DNA from: Sphingobacteriales bacterium 39-19
GTDB lineage: Bacteria > Bacteroidota > Bacteroidia > Chitinophagales > Chitinophagaceae
Direction: 5' to 3'
Assembly (NCBI GenBank): GCA_001898465.1
Contig: MKTX01000006.1
Span: 62,001 to 126,000 of the forward strand
DNA length: 64,000 nt
Part shown: positions 1 to 7,838 of the stretch, one piece after another
Position numbering within the stretch: position 1 is the first letter of the stretch
Layout: each line of letters begins with the position of its first letter
Notes under the pieces: generated by a model
What the model was told of the DNA's origin: nothing
Seen by the model: only the letters and a program-made list of their open reading frames with translations
The model's database searches: none
Translations under genes and position numbers: made by a program

Positions 1-427
1 GATTTCTTTTTCGGATGTTTTCCTGTAAACGGTTTACGGGTGTATGCAGGTATATTAAAATATCCGGTTGTACAATTTGCGGATTGATGATATCAAATAA
101 TTTTTGGTAAAGCCTGAACTCTTCGTCGGGTAAATTTACTTTTGCAAATAAAAGGCACTTGGTAAAAAGATAATCGGATATGGTTACTGCCTGGAACATA
201 TCCTTCGTATGCAGTAATTCTTTTAACTGCTTATATCTTTCTGCCATAAAAAAGAGTTCGAGCGGAAACGCATATTGTTCCGGGTTTTCGTAAAAACGGG
301 GTAAAAACGGGTTGTCGGCAAATTCTTCCAGGATAAGCCTGGCTTTATAATGTTTGCTCAATATATGCGCCAATGTTGTTTTACCAGCTCCTATATTCCC
401 CTCTATGGTTATAAAGTTATATTTCAT
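1..427 (-). CDS. Deoxynucleoside kinase (3'-truncated by window edge)
   Basis: Phosphorylates deoxynucleosides for nucleotide salvage in the cytoplasm (family knowledge). The 142 visible residues start MKYNFITIEGNIGAGKTTLA, which is a P-loop (GNIGAGKT), followed by an LEEFADNPFLPRFY segment that matches the substrate-binding LEEP-like motif and a SDYLFTKCLLFA segment typical of the dNK family. The C-terminal LID region lies outside the window. The start is the ATG at 425-427. It sits 36 bp after folK on the same strand and probably belongs to the same operon; a dNK next to folK is a common arrangement in Bacteroidota (from memory). Substrate preference (dA/dG versus dC or dT) cannot be read from this part. 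Confidence 0.85.
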   Translation of the reverse strand, partial: MKYNFITIEGNIGAGKTTLAHILSKHYKARLILEEFADNPFLPRFYENPEQYAFPLELFFMAERYKQLKELLHTKDMFQAVTISDYLFTKCLLFAKVNLPDEEFRLYQKLFDIINPQIVQPDILIYLHTPVNRLQENIRKRN

Positions 428-463
428 CCGGTTGCAAAATAAGCCCAATCGGCCGTAGAGTTA

Positions 464-943
464 TTAAATTTTTTTCACATCAAGTGTATCCTCACATTCT
501 TTTAATAATTGATGTATAGTTTTATGTAATATGGGATGCTTAAAAAGGGGCGACAATTCATGTAATGGCACCAAAACAAATCGCCGATATTGCATGGCAG
601 GATGGGGCAGGCAGAGTGCTTCAGATTGTAGGATATCTTTATTAAAAAATAAAATATCGATATCAATATTTCGGGCGGCATTTTTTATCGTTCTGATGCG
701 ACCCATCTTTCTTTCTATCTCTAAACATGCCTGCAGGGTTTGCAAAGGCGATAAATCTGTTTGCACAATAATTACCTGGTTCACAAAATCAGGCTGTGCT
801 GTATGGCCCCAGGCTGCCGTTTGGTATAAAGAAGATACTCTTTCTACGCTCCCTATAAATTGATGAATATATTGGGTTGCCATCTCCAGGTTTTTCACCG
901 GGTTGCCTAAATTGGCTCCTAATAAAATGTATGCTTTGCTCAT
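464..943 (-). CDS. folK: 2-amino-4-hydroxy-6-hydroxymethyldihydropteridine diphosphokinase
   Basis: HPPK transfers pyrophosphate from ATP to 6-hydroxymethyl-7,8-dihydropterin in folate synthesis. At 159 residues it has the usual length of a stand-alone enzyme. Visible signatures are LLGANLGNP near the N-terminus, a SSLYQTAAWG segment, VNQVIIVQTDLSP, and the IKNAARNIDIDILFF region, which corresponds to the family signature RWGPRTLDLDIL, followed by LPHPAMQYRRFVLVPL. Its start codon overlaps the stop codon of the upstream RES gene by 4 bp (940-943), so the two are probably translationally coupled, and the deoxynucleoside kinase follows. Finding a toxin gene coupled to a folate gene is unusual. 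Confidence 0.95.
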   Translation of the reverse strand: MSKAYILLGANLGNPVKNLEMATQYIHQFIGSVERVSSLYQTAAWGHTAQPDFVNQVIIVQTDLSPLQTLQACLEIERKMGRIRTIKNAARNIDIDILFFNKDILQSEALCLPHPAMQYRRFVLVPLHELSPLFKHPILHKTIHQLLKECEDTLDVKKI

Positions 944-1398
944 GAAAAAGAAAATAGCCTTTTATCAAATTGAAACCGGGTCTTTTTTATAATTTTTACT
1001 TTCTTCATATCGGGGTGCAGCGGGTTCAGTAGAAAATTAAATTCTTCAGGAACCAATACAGACGGTACTTGAAGTAATAATGCATTTTTTTCCTTTATAA
1101 ATTCATCGCCCATATACTGGCAATAAGCAATATCCTGATCCCAGTTTTTTTTAAGTTTGGTAACATGCAGAGAAAGAGTGGGTACTTTATCGGGAATATG
1201 AATGTAGAGAAGAGAAAATGGGGTGGACTTATCATTTTGCCTTAAGTGCACCAACAGTTCCAGCGCACATAAAGAAACATGTTGCCCCAGGTAAAGCATG
1301 GGTAATCCCGGGCTATTCCACCTGCCCCCGTATCGTTTGGCGCCATATCCCGAAATATCGTCTTCATAATTGCTATTGCAGATGCGGTATCCTGTCAT
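940..1398 (-). CDS. RES-domain toxin of a Res-Xre toxin-antitoxin pair
   Basis: RES toxins deplete cellular NAD+ (known for the family). The 152 residues contain the family hallmarks: YRI at 4-6, a SGYGAKRYGGRWNSPG segment at about 16-31, LCALELLVHL with the conserved Glu at 47, and near the end a VPSVLVPEEFNFLLNP segment that carries the conserved Ser and the NP turn. No signal peptide is seen, so it acts in the cytoplasm. It overlaps the antitoxin stop by 4 bp upstream and folK by 4 bp downstream, giving a tight antitoxin-toxin-folK order. All three signature blocks are present, so it looks intact. The activity is inferred from the family. Confidence 0.9.
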   Translation of the reverse strand: MTGYRICNSNYEDDISGYGAKRYGGRWNSPGLPMLYLGQHVSLCALELLVHLRQNDKSTPFSLLYIHIPDKVPTLSLHVTKLKKNWDQDIAYCQYMGDEFIKEKNALLLQVPSVLVPEEFNFLLNPLHPDMKKVKIIKKTRFQFDKRLFSFS

Positions 1399-1856
1399 GT
1401 AAATAATCCGTGTTCTATTCTGCCTAATTGTGTAAATACTTGTGTAATGCCTGCAGCCGTTGTTAATGATTCCATGCTCAGATTACCTTCCAGGCTATAA
1501 GGTTCTCTTTTTAACCATTGATAAAATTTTTCTTCACTGCCTAATACTTCCTTGCCTTTTTTTAACAGGGCCGCCATTTGCAATGCTCTCTCTGCATTCA
1601 TGGGGGCAAAATTATTGTTACTTTTTGCATAGCGTTGCAATGTGCGTTCGCTTAGGTGCAGAATGGCCGACCACTCTGCCTGGGTAAAATTTACCTTATC
1701 AGCAATGCGCTTAAAATCATGATATGAAAAATCTTTCAAATCGGGCAGGGTACGGGCATTCAAATAAGGAGCCAGCCCTTCTGCCGCCGGCGCCCGCTTG
1801 TTTGCCGGGTTTTGTTTTCCCGGCTTGTTGATTGATTTTTTTATTTTTTCAGCCAT
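1395..1856 (-). CDS. Xre/MbcA/ParS-type antitoxin of the Res-Xre pair
   Basis: The antitoxin binds and neutralises the adjacent RES toxin and normally represses its own operon. In its 153 residues a Lys- and Pro-rich N-terminus is followed by a helix-turn-helix region (FSYHDFKRIADKVNFTQAEW then LHLSERTLQRYAK). The C-terminal toxin-binding domain contains ERALQMAALLKKGKEVLGSE, FYQWLKREPYSLEGN and a final TQVFTQLGRIEHG, which match the Xre/MbcA/ParS toxin-binding signature. It is the first gene of the operon. Its ATG lies inside an inverted repeat at 1854-1881 that is a good candidate for the autoregulatory operator. Confidence 0.9.
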   Translation of the reverse strand: MAEKIKKSINKPGKQNPANKRAPAAEGLAPYLNARTLPDLKDFSYHDFKRIADKVNFTQAEWSAILHLSERTLQRYAKSNNNFAPMNAERALQMAALLKKGKEVLGSEEKFYQWLKREPYSLEGNLSMESLTTAAGITQVFTQLGRIEHGLFT

Positions 1857-1881
1857 TTGTCGTGTAAATATACGTCAAATG
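1854..1881 (-). promoter_or_regulatory. Inverted repeat over antitoxin start codon (candidate operator)
   Basis: On the plus strand the arms are CATTTGTCGT (1854-1863) and ACGTCAAATG (1872-1881) separated by 8 bp; 9 of 10 arm positions pair. The first three bases of the left arm are the reverse complement of the antitoxin ATG. Position and symmetry fit binding by the Xre antitoxin or the Res-Xre complex, as known for this toxin-antitoxin class. The operator role is inferred. Confidence 0.6.
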
Positions 1882-1919
1882 TCTCTTTATAAAAAATTTT
1901 TTCTCAGTCATTCCTTACC

Positions 1920-1927
1920 TACTTTTG
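1920..1927 (+). promoter_or_regulatory. Bacteroidota -7 box (TACTTTTG) for ABC-2 permease
   Basis: Perfect match to TAnnTTTG, 27 bp before the ATG at 1955. No convincing TTTG -33 element is visible at the expected distance. Confidence 0.55.
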
Positions 1928-1954
1928 CTTTTTTTTATAAATCGTTTAGTTTAG

Positions 1955-3067
1955 ATGAAGTATAGCCAGTTCCGGGCCATGTTAGCCATTACCAAAGCAA
2001 GTTTGCGATCTATCTTGCGGAGTCCTTCTGCCGTGATCTTTGGATTTGCTTTTCCTTTTATTTTTATTTTGGTATTTGGGTTTATTGGCAATGGAGGAGG
2101 CCGTAGTACTTTTAAAATTATTTTACAACCAGGTTCCGATACCCTGAATCCCATTTATACGGCTTTAAAAAATAACAAAGCCATCCGTTTTTTTCAATAT
2201 ACCACGCCCGAAGAACTTACAGATGCCAAGCAAAAAGGAATATTAGCAGGTACGGTAGGTATTTATAAAAATGCAGATTCCAGTGGTGCGCCTTACATAC
2301 TTACCTTAACCAGTACAACCAGTAGTAATGACAAATGGCCCGGTTTAAAAAATGTTTTGGATAATGTTATTAATGGCGTAAGTAATAAACTGTATTCAGC
2401 CCGGCCCGTGGTTGCCAATTTTCATTTTGATGAAACAAAAGATATTCAAACAATCCGTGAATATAAGACCATTGATTTTATTTTGCCCGGGCAGTTGGGC
2501 TTTTCATTATTAAGTGCCGGTGTTTTTGGGGTTGCCTTTATGTTCTTTAGCTTACGCACTACACAGGTATTAAAGCGCTTTTTTGCTACCCCTATAAGCC
2601 GTACCTATATTGTATTGGGTGAGGCATTAAGTCGGGTTATTTTTCAAATGATAACTGCGGTTGTGATTATTTTGGCCGGGTATTTTTTCTTTGGATTTAC
2701 CTTGGTTCATGGTTTTCAAACTTTCATGGCATTACTATTTTTAAGCTTTTTAGGCTTATTGGTTTTTATGGGCTTTGGTTTTATTGTAAGCGGATTGGCA
2801 AAGAATGAAAGTACAATACCGCCTTTTGCCAATATTATCACACTGCCTCAGTTTTTATTAGGGGGTACATTTTTTTCTATTGAAGTGTTCCCGGGCTGGT
2901 TACAACCCATTGCCAAACTTATGCCCCTTACCCTTTTAAATGAAGCCATGCGGGGGGTTGCTTTTGAGGGCTTAAGTCTCTGGAGCTTACGTTCTGAAAT
3001 TGGTATTTTAATGCTTTGGGGTCTGGTAACTTATTTTATTGCGATCAAAGTTTTTAAATGGGAATAA
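1955..3067 (+). CDS. ABC-2 type transporter permease
   Basis: A 370-residue integral membrane subunit of an ABC-2 exporter. It has an N-terminal transmembrane segment (about residues 27-46, rich in F/I/V), a soluble loop of roughly 120 residues, then about five transmembrane helices from residue 175 onward, with the typical ABC-2 pieces RTTQVLKRFFATPISRTYI before the helices and a PFANIITLPQFLLGGTFFS segment followed by PGWLQPIAKLMPLT. No ATPase gene is adjacent in this window, so its nucleotide-binding partner must be encoded elsewhere. The substrate is unknown. A TAnnTTTG box lies just upstream, and the following SRPBCC-like gene starts 12 bp after its stop. Confidence 0.85.
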   Translation: MKYSQFRAMLAITKASLRSILRSPSAVIFGFAFPFIFILVFGFIGNGGGRSTFKIILQPGSDTLNPIYTALKNNKAIRFFQYTTPEELTDAKQKGILAGTVGIYKNADSSGAPYILTLTSTTSSNDKWPGLKNVLDNVINGVSNKLYSARPVVANFHFDETKDIQTIREYKTIDFILPGQLGFSLLSAGVFGVAFMFFSLRTTQVLKRFFATPISRTYIVLGEALSRVIFQMITAVVIILAGYFFFGFTLVHGFQTFMALLFLSFLGLLVFMGFGFIVSGLAKNESTIPPFANIITLPQFLLGGTFFSIEVFPGWLQPIAKLMPLTLLNEAMRGVAFEGLSLWSLRSEIGILMLWGLVTYFIAIKVFKWE

Positions 3068-3079
3068 AATTTTAAAATT

Positions 3080-3604
3080 ATGCATGCGATCAAGGGATTG
3101 TTATTTGTTATTGTGGGGATGGCTTTGTTTATAACTGTTCTATCCTTATTTATTCCATCTAAAATTGTAAGTGAACGGGGGATTCAAATTCATGCTAGCG
3201 ATGAAAGGATTATGAATGAAATTGGAAACCTGCACAATTGGAAACATTGGCAACCGGTTTTTAAAGCGGATAGTGCACAAATAAAAATAGAAGATGGTAC
3301 GTTGTCGCAAACAGCAATTTGGGATGCCGGTGGAAAAAAAGTAAAAGTAAATTTATATGATCTTACATCTAAGAGTGTAAAGTTTACCATCAGCCGTGAG
3401 GGGGAACTGGATATTGATAATGGAATAATATTGCTCCCGGTAGCAGAAAGTGAAAGTAGTAAACAATTACAGTGGAGGTCTATTACTCACTTGCGTTGGT
3501 ATCCCTGGGAAAAACTGAGCGGTATCTTTACTGAGAAAATAGCGGGCCCGGCTTTAGATTCTTCATTACAATCTTTACAGCAATACTTACAAAAAAATCC
3601 TTAA
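3080..3604 (+). CDS. Membrane-anchored SRPBCC-like (polyketide cyclase/START fold) protein
   Basis: A 174-residue protein with an N-terminal hydrophobic anchor (about 7-26) and a SRPBCC-like domain: IQIHASDERIMNEIGNLHNWKHWQPVF is the usual start of this fold. It ends with a GPALDSSLQSLQQYL helix, also typical. It is 12 bp downstream of the ABC-2 permease and probably co-transcribed. Its stop codon overlaps the stop of the convergent anmK gene (shared TTAA at 3601-3604). The ligand and function are unknown. Confidence 0.65.
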   Translation: MHAIKGLLFVIVGMALFITVLSLFIPSKIVSERGIQIHASDERIMNEIGNLHNWKHWQPVFKADSAQIKIEDGTLSQTAIWDAGGKKVKVNLYDLTSKSVKFTISREGELDIDNGIILLPVAESESSKQLQWRSITHLRWYPWEKLSGIFTEKIAGPALDSSLQSLQQYLQKNP

Positions 3605-4794
3605 GTGGGGAAACTTATTTTACCCATTGAAACAGCAGGCATCGCCTTTAAATGTTTAGCAAAAAGGCCGGGCTGCCCGGCTACTGTTTCATTGGCCAGT
3701 ACAGCAAACAAAACGGCTTCTTTAGCATCCGGTTCAATACCTTTTTGAGTTGTGGATACCATTTTTACCGGGCTAATTTCTTTTTCAATAAAGTCCATAA
3801 GCATGGGGTTATGCATACCCCCACCGCTCACATACATGATGGGTTTGTGTGAAAGTTGAATATATTTTTTTACAGATTGTACAATTGTTTCTGCTGTAAA
3901 CCGGTTTAAGGTGGCCATTACATCATAAATGGGGATCTTGTTTTTCCCGGTACGGGATATCGCATTTTTAAGATAGGTCCTATTAAATAATTCAAGGCCC
4001 GTTGTTTTAGGAAATGGCAAAGAAAAAAAGGGGTGTGATTTTAATTCATGTAAAAGGCCATCATGAATGGTTCCTTTCTTAGCAATGATGGCATTGTCGT
4101 CATAAGTAAAACCTGTAAAATTCATTTGTACCCAATGATCCATCAGGGTATTGCCCGGCCCGGTATCGGTGCTCAAAACATTCCCTTTGGCAGGTATAAA
4201 AGTAAAATTTGCAATACCGCCAATATTGAGTAAAAATACATCCCGGTCGCTTTCTTTAAAAAGAAGTAAGTCGCCATAAGCCGCAAGAGGAGCGCCTTCG
4301 CCACCGGCGGCTATATGTTTTTGGCGAAAATCAGAGAGGGTTATAATACCGGTTTGTACGGCTATATGATCGGCATCACCAATTTGTAAAGTAGCATTGG
4401 GCAAATCCTTTTGTTTATGAAGATGCCTGGGCGCATGGTAAATGGTTTGTCCATGGCTTGCTATCAAATCTACATGAAGAGCATCTGTTTTCCATTTTTT
4501 TAAACATTTATTTATGATGTCTCCATGCAAGAGGCCTGTCAGCTCATGCAAGAGGCATAGGTTTTCTAAGTCAACATTTTTTTTTGAAATAATTTCCAGT
4601 AGCTTTTCCCGGTACCCCCGGGCATAGGGCCAGGTAATAAATTTTTCAACTTTCACCGTTGTATTATTGCCATGGCCCGAAATATTACAAAGCGCCACAT
4701 CCAGTCCATCTAAGGATGTTCCACTCATTAAACCAATAATATTTCTTGATTTCTTTTGTGCGATTTGATATAGCCTCTTTACGTTTTGATTCAT
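3601..4794 (-). CDS. anmK: Anhydro-N-acetylmuramic acid kinase
   Basis: AnmK phosphorylates and opens 1,6-anhydro-MurNAc to MurNAc-6-phosphate in peptidoglycan recycling in the cytoplasm. The 397-residue protein shows NIIGLMSGTSLDGLDVAL (ATP/phosphate site), IASHGQTIYHAP, LQIGDADHIAVQTGI, a DTGPGNTLMDHW motif and YVSGGGMHNPMLM near the C-terminus, all diagnostic. The length is near normal with a short N-terminal extension. Its start overlaps the stop of queG by one base (TAATG), so they form an operon in the order queG-anmK. Confidence 0.96.
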   Translation of the reverse strand: MNQNVKRLYQIAQKKSRNIIGLMSGTSLDGLDVALCNISGHGNNTTVKVEKFITWPYARGYREKLLEIISKKNVDLENLCLLHELTGLLHGDIINKCLKKWKTDALHVDLIASHGQTIYHAPRHLHKQKDLPNATLQIGDADHIAVQTGIITLSDFRQKHIAAGGEGAPLAAYGDLLLFKESDRDVFLLNIGGIANFTFIPAKGNVLSTDTGPGNTLMDHWVQMNFTGFTYDDNAIIAKKGTIHDGLLHELKSHPFFSLPFPKTTGLELFNRTYLKNAISRTGKNKIPIYDVMATLNRFTAETIVQSVKKYIQLSHKPIMYVSGGGMHNPMLMDFIEKEISPVKMVSTTQKGIEPDAKEAVLFAVLANETVAGQPGLFAKHLKAMPAVSMGKISFPT

Positions 4795-5717
4795 TATTTC
4801 TGTATGAATTTGAGGTTTCTTTTGATCCCTGCATATTTAGTTCTCTTTAAAGCAGATTTGCTAAAGATCAATTTAAATTTTTCTTCCGTTAATTCATCCC
4901 AATCCTGTTTATTAAAATTTATTATTTCGGTGATGGGTTTTAATGCTGCATGCCGGGTTTGTTTGCTAAAGCGGTTCCAGGGGCATACATCCTGGCATAC
5001 ATCGCAACCAAAGATCCAATCATCCCATTTATTCTTTTCGGGGATCAGTTCTTCTTTTAGTTCGATTGTAAAATACGATATGCATTTTTGTGCATTAATT
5101 ACTTTATCAGGTAAAATGGCTTCAGTGGGGCAGGCATCAATACAGCGGGTACAACTTCCGCAATAATCTTTGGCAAACGGATCGTCGTAAGTAAGGGGTA
5201 AATCCACTATGAGCGAAGCAATAAAAAAAAAGGAACCTTGTGCTTTATGAATAAGGTTACCGTTTTTACCCACCCAGCCCAGTCCGCTTTTTTGAGCCCA
5301 GCTCCGTTCCAGTACAGGGGCGCTGTCTACAAAGCCACGTCCCTGTATATCGCCAATTTGTTGCTGTAATAAAGAAAGGAATTCGTTTAATTTTTTCCTG
5401 ATGATCTCATGGTAATCTTTGCCATAAGCATATTTTGAAATTTTTGGTGCGCCGTCAACCTGCTGTTCTGCGGGATAATAATTATACAGGATGGTTATTA
5501 TTGATTTGGCGCCGGGTACAATCAGCGTGGGATCTACCCTTAAATCAAAGTGGTTTTGCATGTACTGCATCGTACCATGCATTCCTTTTGATAACCAGGA
5601 TTCCAGTCTCCTGGCATCGTCACTCAAATAACCGGCTTTTGCAATTCCACAGTAATCAAAACCCAGTTGGGCTGCTGTTTGTTTTACAATGGCGGTATTT
5701 TTATCTGTAACACTCAT
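4794..5717 (-). CDS. queG: Epoxyqueuosine reductase
   Basis: QueG reduces epoxyqueuosine to queuosine in tRNA, the last step of queuosine synthesis, using cobalamin and two [4Fe-4S] clusters. The 307 residues contain the N-terminal GFDYCGIAKAG segment, the RGFVDSAPVLERSWAQKSGLGWVGKNGN core block, and the cluster motifs CGSCTRCIDACPTEAI and CISYFTIELKEELIP with WIFGCDVCQDVCPWNRF. It lacks the C-terminal HEAT-like extension found in some longer homologues. It is the first gene of a coupled pair with anmK. Confidence 0.96.
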   Translation of the reverse strand: MSVTDKNTAIVKQTAAQLGFDYCGIAKAGYLSDDARRLESWLSKGMHGTMQYMQNHFDLRVDPTLIVPGAKSIITILYNYYPAEQQVDGAPKISKYAYGKDYHEIIRKKLNEFLSLLQQQIGDIQGRGFVDSAPVLERSWAQKSGLGWVGKNGNLIHKAQGSFFFIASLIVDLPLTYDDPFAKDYCGSCTRCIDACPTEAILPDKVINAQKCISYFTIELKEELIPEKNKWDDWIFGCDVCQDVCPWNRFSKQTRHAALKPITEIINFNKQDWDELTEEKFKLIFSKSALKRTKYAGIKRNLKFIQK

Positions 5718-5776
5718 GAATTTTACAATTTGCCAAAAAGCAAAAAGATGCCCGGGGTTAACAAAATGTACACAGC

Positions 5777-6595
5777 TTAAAAGGGAAACTGGTACCCCAG
5801 GGTTCCTATCAGTTCGGCATAACCAAACTCGTGGCGTACCCGGTTTCCTTTTAGGGTAGTGGTATTGGCTAATGCATTCAGATATTTTACATACCCCGAT
5901 TTGCCGGTAAATTCAAAAAACACATGGGGCGTGGCATATAACCTGGCGCCTGCTTCGGCAGCAAGATTGTACCCTGCAATATGGAAATTATTATTAAGCC
6001 TGTCGCCTTTCCAGGTAAAGTCTGTGCGGGGAATATTAATGCCGGCGCCCAGCTTCCATACAAAACTTACCAGCGGCCTTTTTTTAGCATGAGTAAGCAA
6101 AAGCGTTTGTTGCTGTACATAATTTATGTGCAGCAGGTTTCCCCCGTCGGTATGCTCCAGGTGAAGAAAATGCTGAGCATTTATTACACTGTCTCCATGT
6201 ACAGGAGCAGAATTGATGGTTCCTGTAACTGCAACCGTTTGACCATCGGTGACCACGTACTTAATATGATCAAAATTTATTTCAATCGCTTTTGTATGCG
6301 ATTCATTTAAGTAAAAGCCAAAGCGGTAGTTATACTGCGGTATTGAAATTTCTAAAGGCTTTTTTAAAACAGCATCATAATCGGGCTTGTCATGGGCTTT
6401 GGCATGATGCAATGTAAAATCACTGCCATTAGAGAGTTTGATGTGAATATTACTTTTGCTGTACCATTCTTTGTTGTAACCCCATTGTATGTACATACCT
6501 TTTAATAGCTTTCCTTTTTGTTGTGCCTGCAGTAAATAAGGTAAAAAAAGAATAATGGTAAAAAATAAATGCCGGATTATATATTTATGCTGCAT
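5777..6595 (-). CDS. Secreted or outer-membrane protein of unknown function
   Basis: A 272-residue protein using the ATG at 6593-6595, which gives a clear signal peptide (MQHKYIIRHLFFTIILFLPY to LLQAQQ). A longer reading to 6628 would spoil the signal peptide. The mature part begins with a YIQWGYNKEWYSKSNIHIKL segment recurrent in Bacteroidota envelope proteins, and the second half alternates hydrophobic and polar residues and ends in GYQFPF, an aromatic C-terminus typical of outer-membrane beta-barrels. I infer an outer-membrane location. It is followed 54 bp upstream of its own stop side by the serine hydrolase gene on the same strand. Function unknown. Confidence 0.6.
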   Translation of the reverse strand: MQHKYIIRHLFFTIILFLPYLLQAQQKGKLLKGMYIQWGYNKEWYSKSNIHIKLSNGSDFTLHHAKAHDKPDYDAVLKKPLEISIPQYNYRFGFYLNESHTKAIEINFDHIKYVVTDGQTVAVTGTINSAPVHGDSVINAQHFLHLEHTDGGNLLHINYVQQQTLLLTHAKKRPLVSFVWKLGAGINIPRTDFTWKGDRLNNNFHIAGYNLAAEAGARLYATPHVFFEFTGKSGYVKYLNALANTTTLKGNRVRHEFGYAELIGTLGYQFPF

Positions 6596-6649
6596 GCCTG
6601 TTAATTCCAATTTTAATATAAAATGCAAATTTAAGCCAATTCAGGCATT

Positions 6650-7762
6650 CTAAGGAAGCAGGCTATCTACAAGTTTTTTAAGCCCGGTATATATATCGTG
6701 CCTTCCTTTGCTTTGCAGGTTATAAGACAGCAGTACGGCGCAATATTTTTTTGTATAATCTACCCAGGGAAAAGTGCCAAACAAGCCTGGGCTGGTTACG
6801 GCCATTGCCTTTTTAGTAAGAGATGCATTTGTCATTGTCCATTCTCCAAAGCCATAGCCAAAATCGCCACTTTGTTCCGGGCGGTGAATCATCTTTAATT
6901 CACCTATATAATTGTACTGCATGGCATCAATTGATTTTTCTGAAAGCACTCTTTTATTCTGAAAAGTTCCTTTATTGAGGATCATTTCAGTAAAACGAAG
7001 GTAATCGGTTGCTGAACCTTTTGCACCACCGGCAGGAAGTACCACTTTGTTTTTACCAAAGCTGGCTGTTCTCATTTGGCAGGGTATGGCAATCCTTTCC
7101 TGGAATAATTGCTCGAATGATTTATTTGTAATTTTTTCTAAAATGGCGCCGGCTATTTGTAACCCGATACTGCCATAATGAAAGGCAGTTCCCGGCTTTG
7201 CTTCCATCTCCCGTAAGGCGATTATATTGGCAACTGCTTCCATGGTATTTCCTTGTTTTAACAGTTCCCAGTTTTCCTTTAATCCATTGCTATAAATTCC
7301 GGTGGTATGGGTAAGGCATTGTTGAATGGTGATATTCCCCTTGCCATGCTGCGTCATTACTGGAAGAAAATGACCTATTGTGTCCTGCAATTGTAAAGTG
7401 CCGTCATCTATAAAAGTCATTACCAGGGCAGCACTTAACCATTTACTGCAACTGGCTAATGGAATTATGCTGTGTTCATTAAAATCATTTTTTAAATCGG
7501 GATTTGCTTTTGCCATTTTTTTTATCGCTACCCGGTTTATCATCTTTTTTCTTCCACCTGTTTCATTAACCGATTGCTGATACCATATTTTTCCGTCTTT
7601 ATAAATCATTAAAACGGCTTTTCCTCCTAAGCTTTCAACATGATCTTGTAACCAGCCGTCGAGTGAAGTATTTTTTTGCTGGCTCAGGCCAACCTGATAA
7701 AATAGCATAAAACTTGCAGCAAGTAAGAAAGGTAGGCAGGTCAATTGTTTTAGATAAGACAT
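6650..7762 (-). CDS. Beta-lactamase-related serine hydrolase (class C/DD-peptidase family)
   Basis: A 370-residue exported hydrolase with a signal peptide ending near SQQ (about residue 29). The catalytic S-x-x-K motif is SCSK at 104-107 within PLASCSKWLSAALVM. The second motif is YGS in TAFHYGSIGLQIAG instead of the more usual YxN. The family blocks IQQCLTHTTGIYSNGL and GAKGSATDYLRFTEMILN are present. The family includes class C beta-lactamases, esterases and D-amino peptidases, so the substrate cannot be told from the sequence. Confidence 0.85.
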   Translation of the reverse strand: MSYLKQLTCLPFLLAASFMLFYQVGLSQQKNTSLDGWLQDHVESLGGKAVLMIYKDGKIWYQQSVNETGGRKKMINRVAIKKMAKANPDLKNDFNEHSIIPLASCSKWLSAALVMTFIDDGTLQLQDTIGHFLPVMTQHGKGNITIQQCLTHTTGIYSNGLKENWELLKQGNTMEAVANIIALREMEAKPGTAFHYGSIGLQIAGAILEKITNKSFEQLFQERIAIPCQMRTASFGKNKVVLPAGGAKGSATDYLRFTEMILNKGTFQNKRVLSEKSIDAMQYNYIGELKMIHRPEQSGDFGYGFGEWTMTNASLTKKAMAVTSPGLFGTFPWVDYTKKYCAVLLSYNLQSKGRHDIYTGLKKLVDSLLP

Positions 7763-7838
7763 AATAGCAGTATTTACACACTTGGACTTGGTTTTGTATA
7801 TAAAAGTTTAAATAAAGAATAACTAAGAATATAAAGCT

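Noticed and set aside
5777..6649. Open plus-strand frames inside the envelope protein region (5859-6310)
   Set aside because: They are shadows of the minus-strand gene, and lack family motifs or sensible starts.
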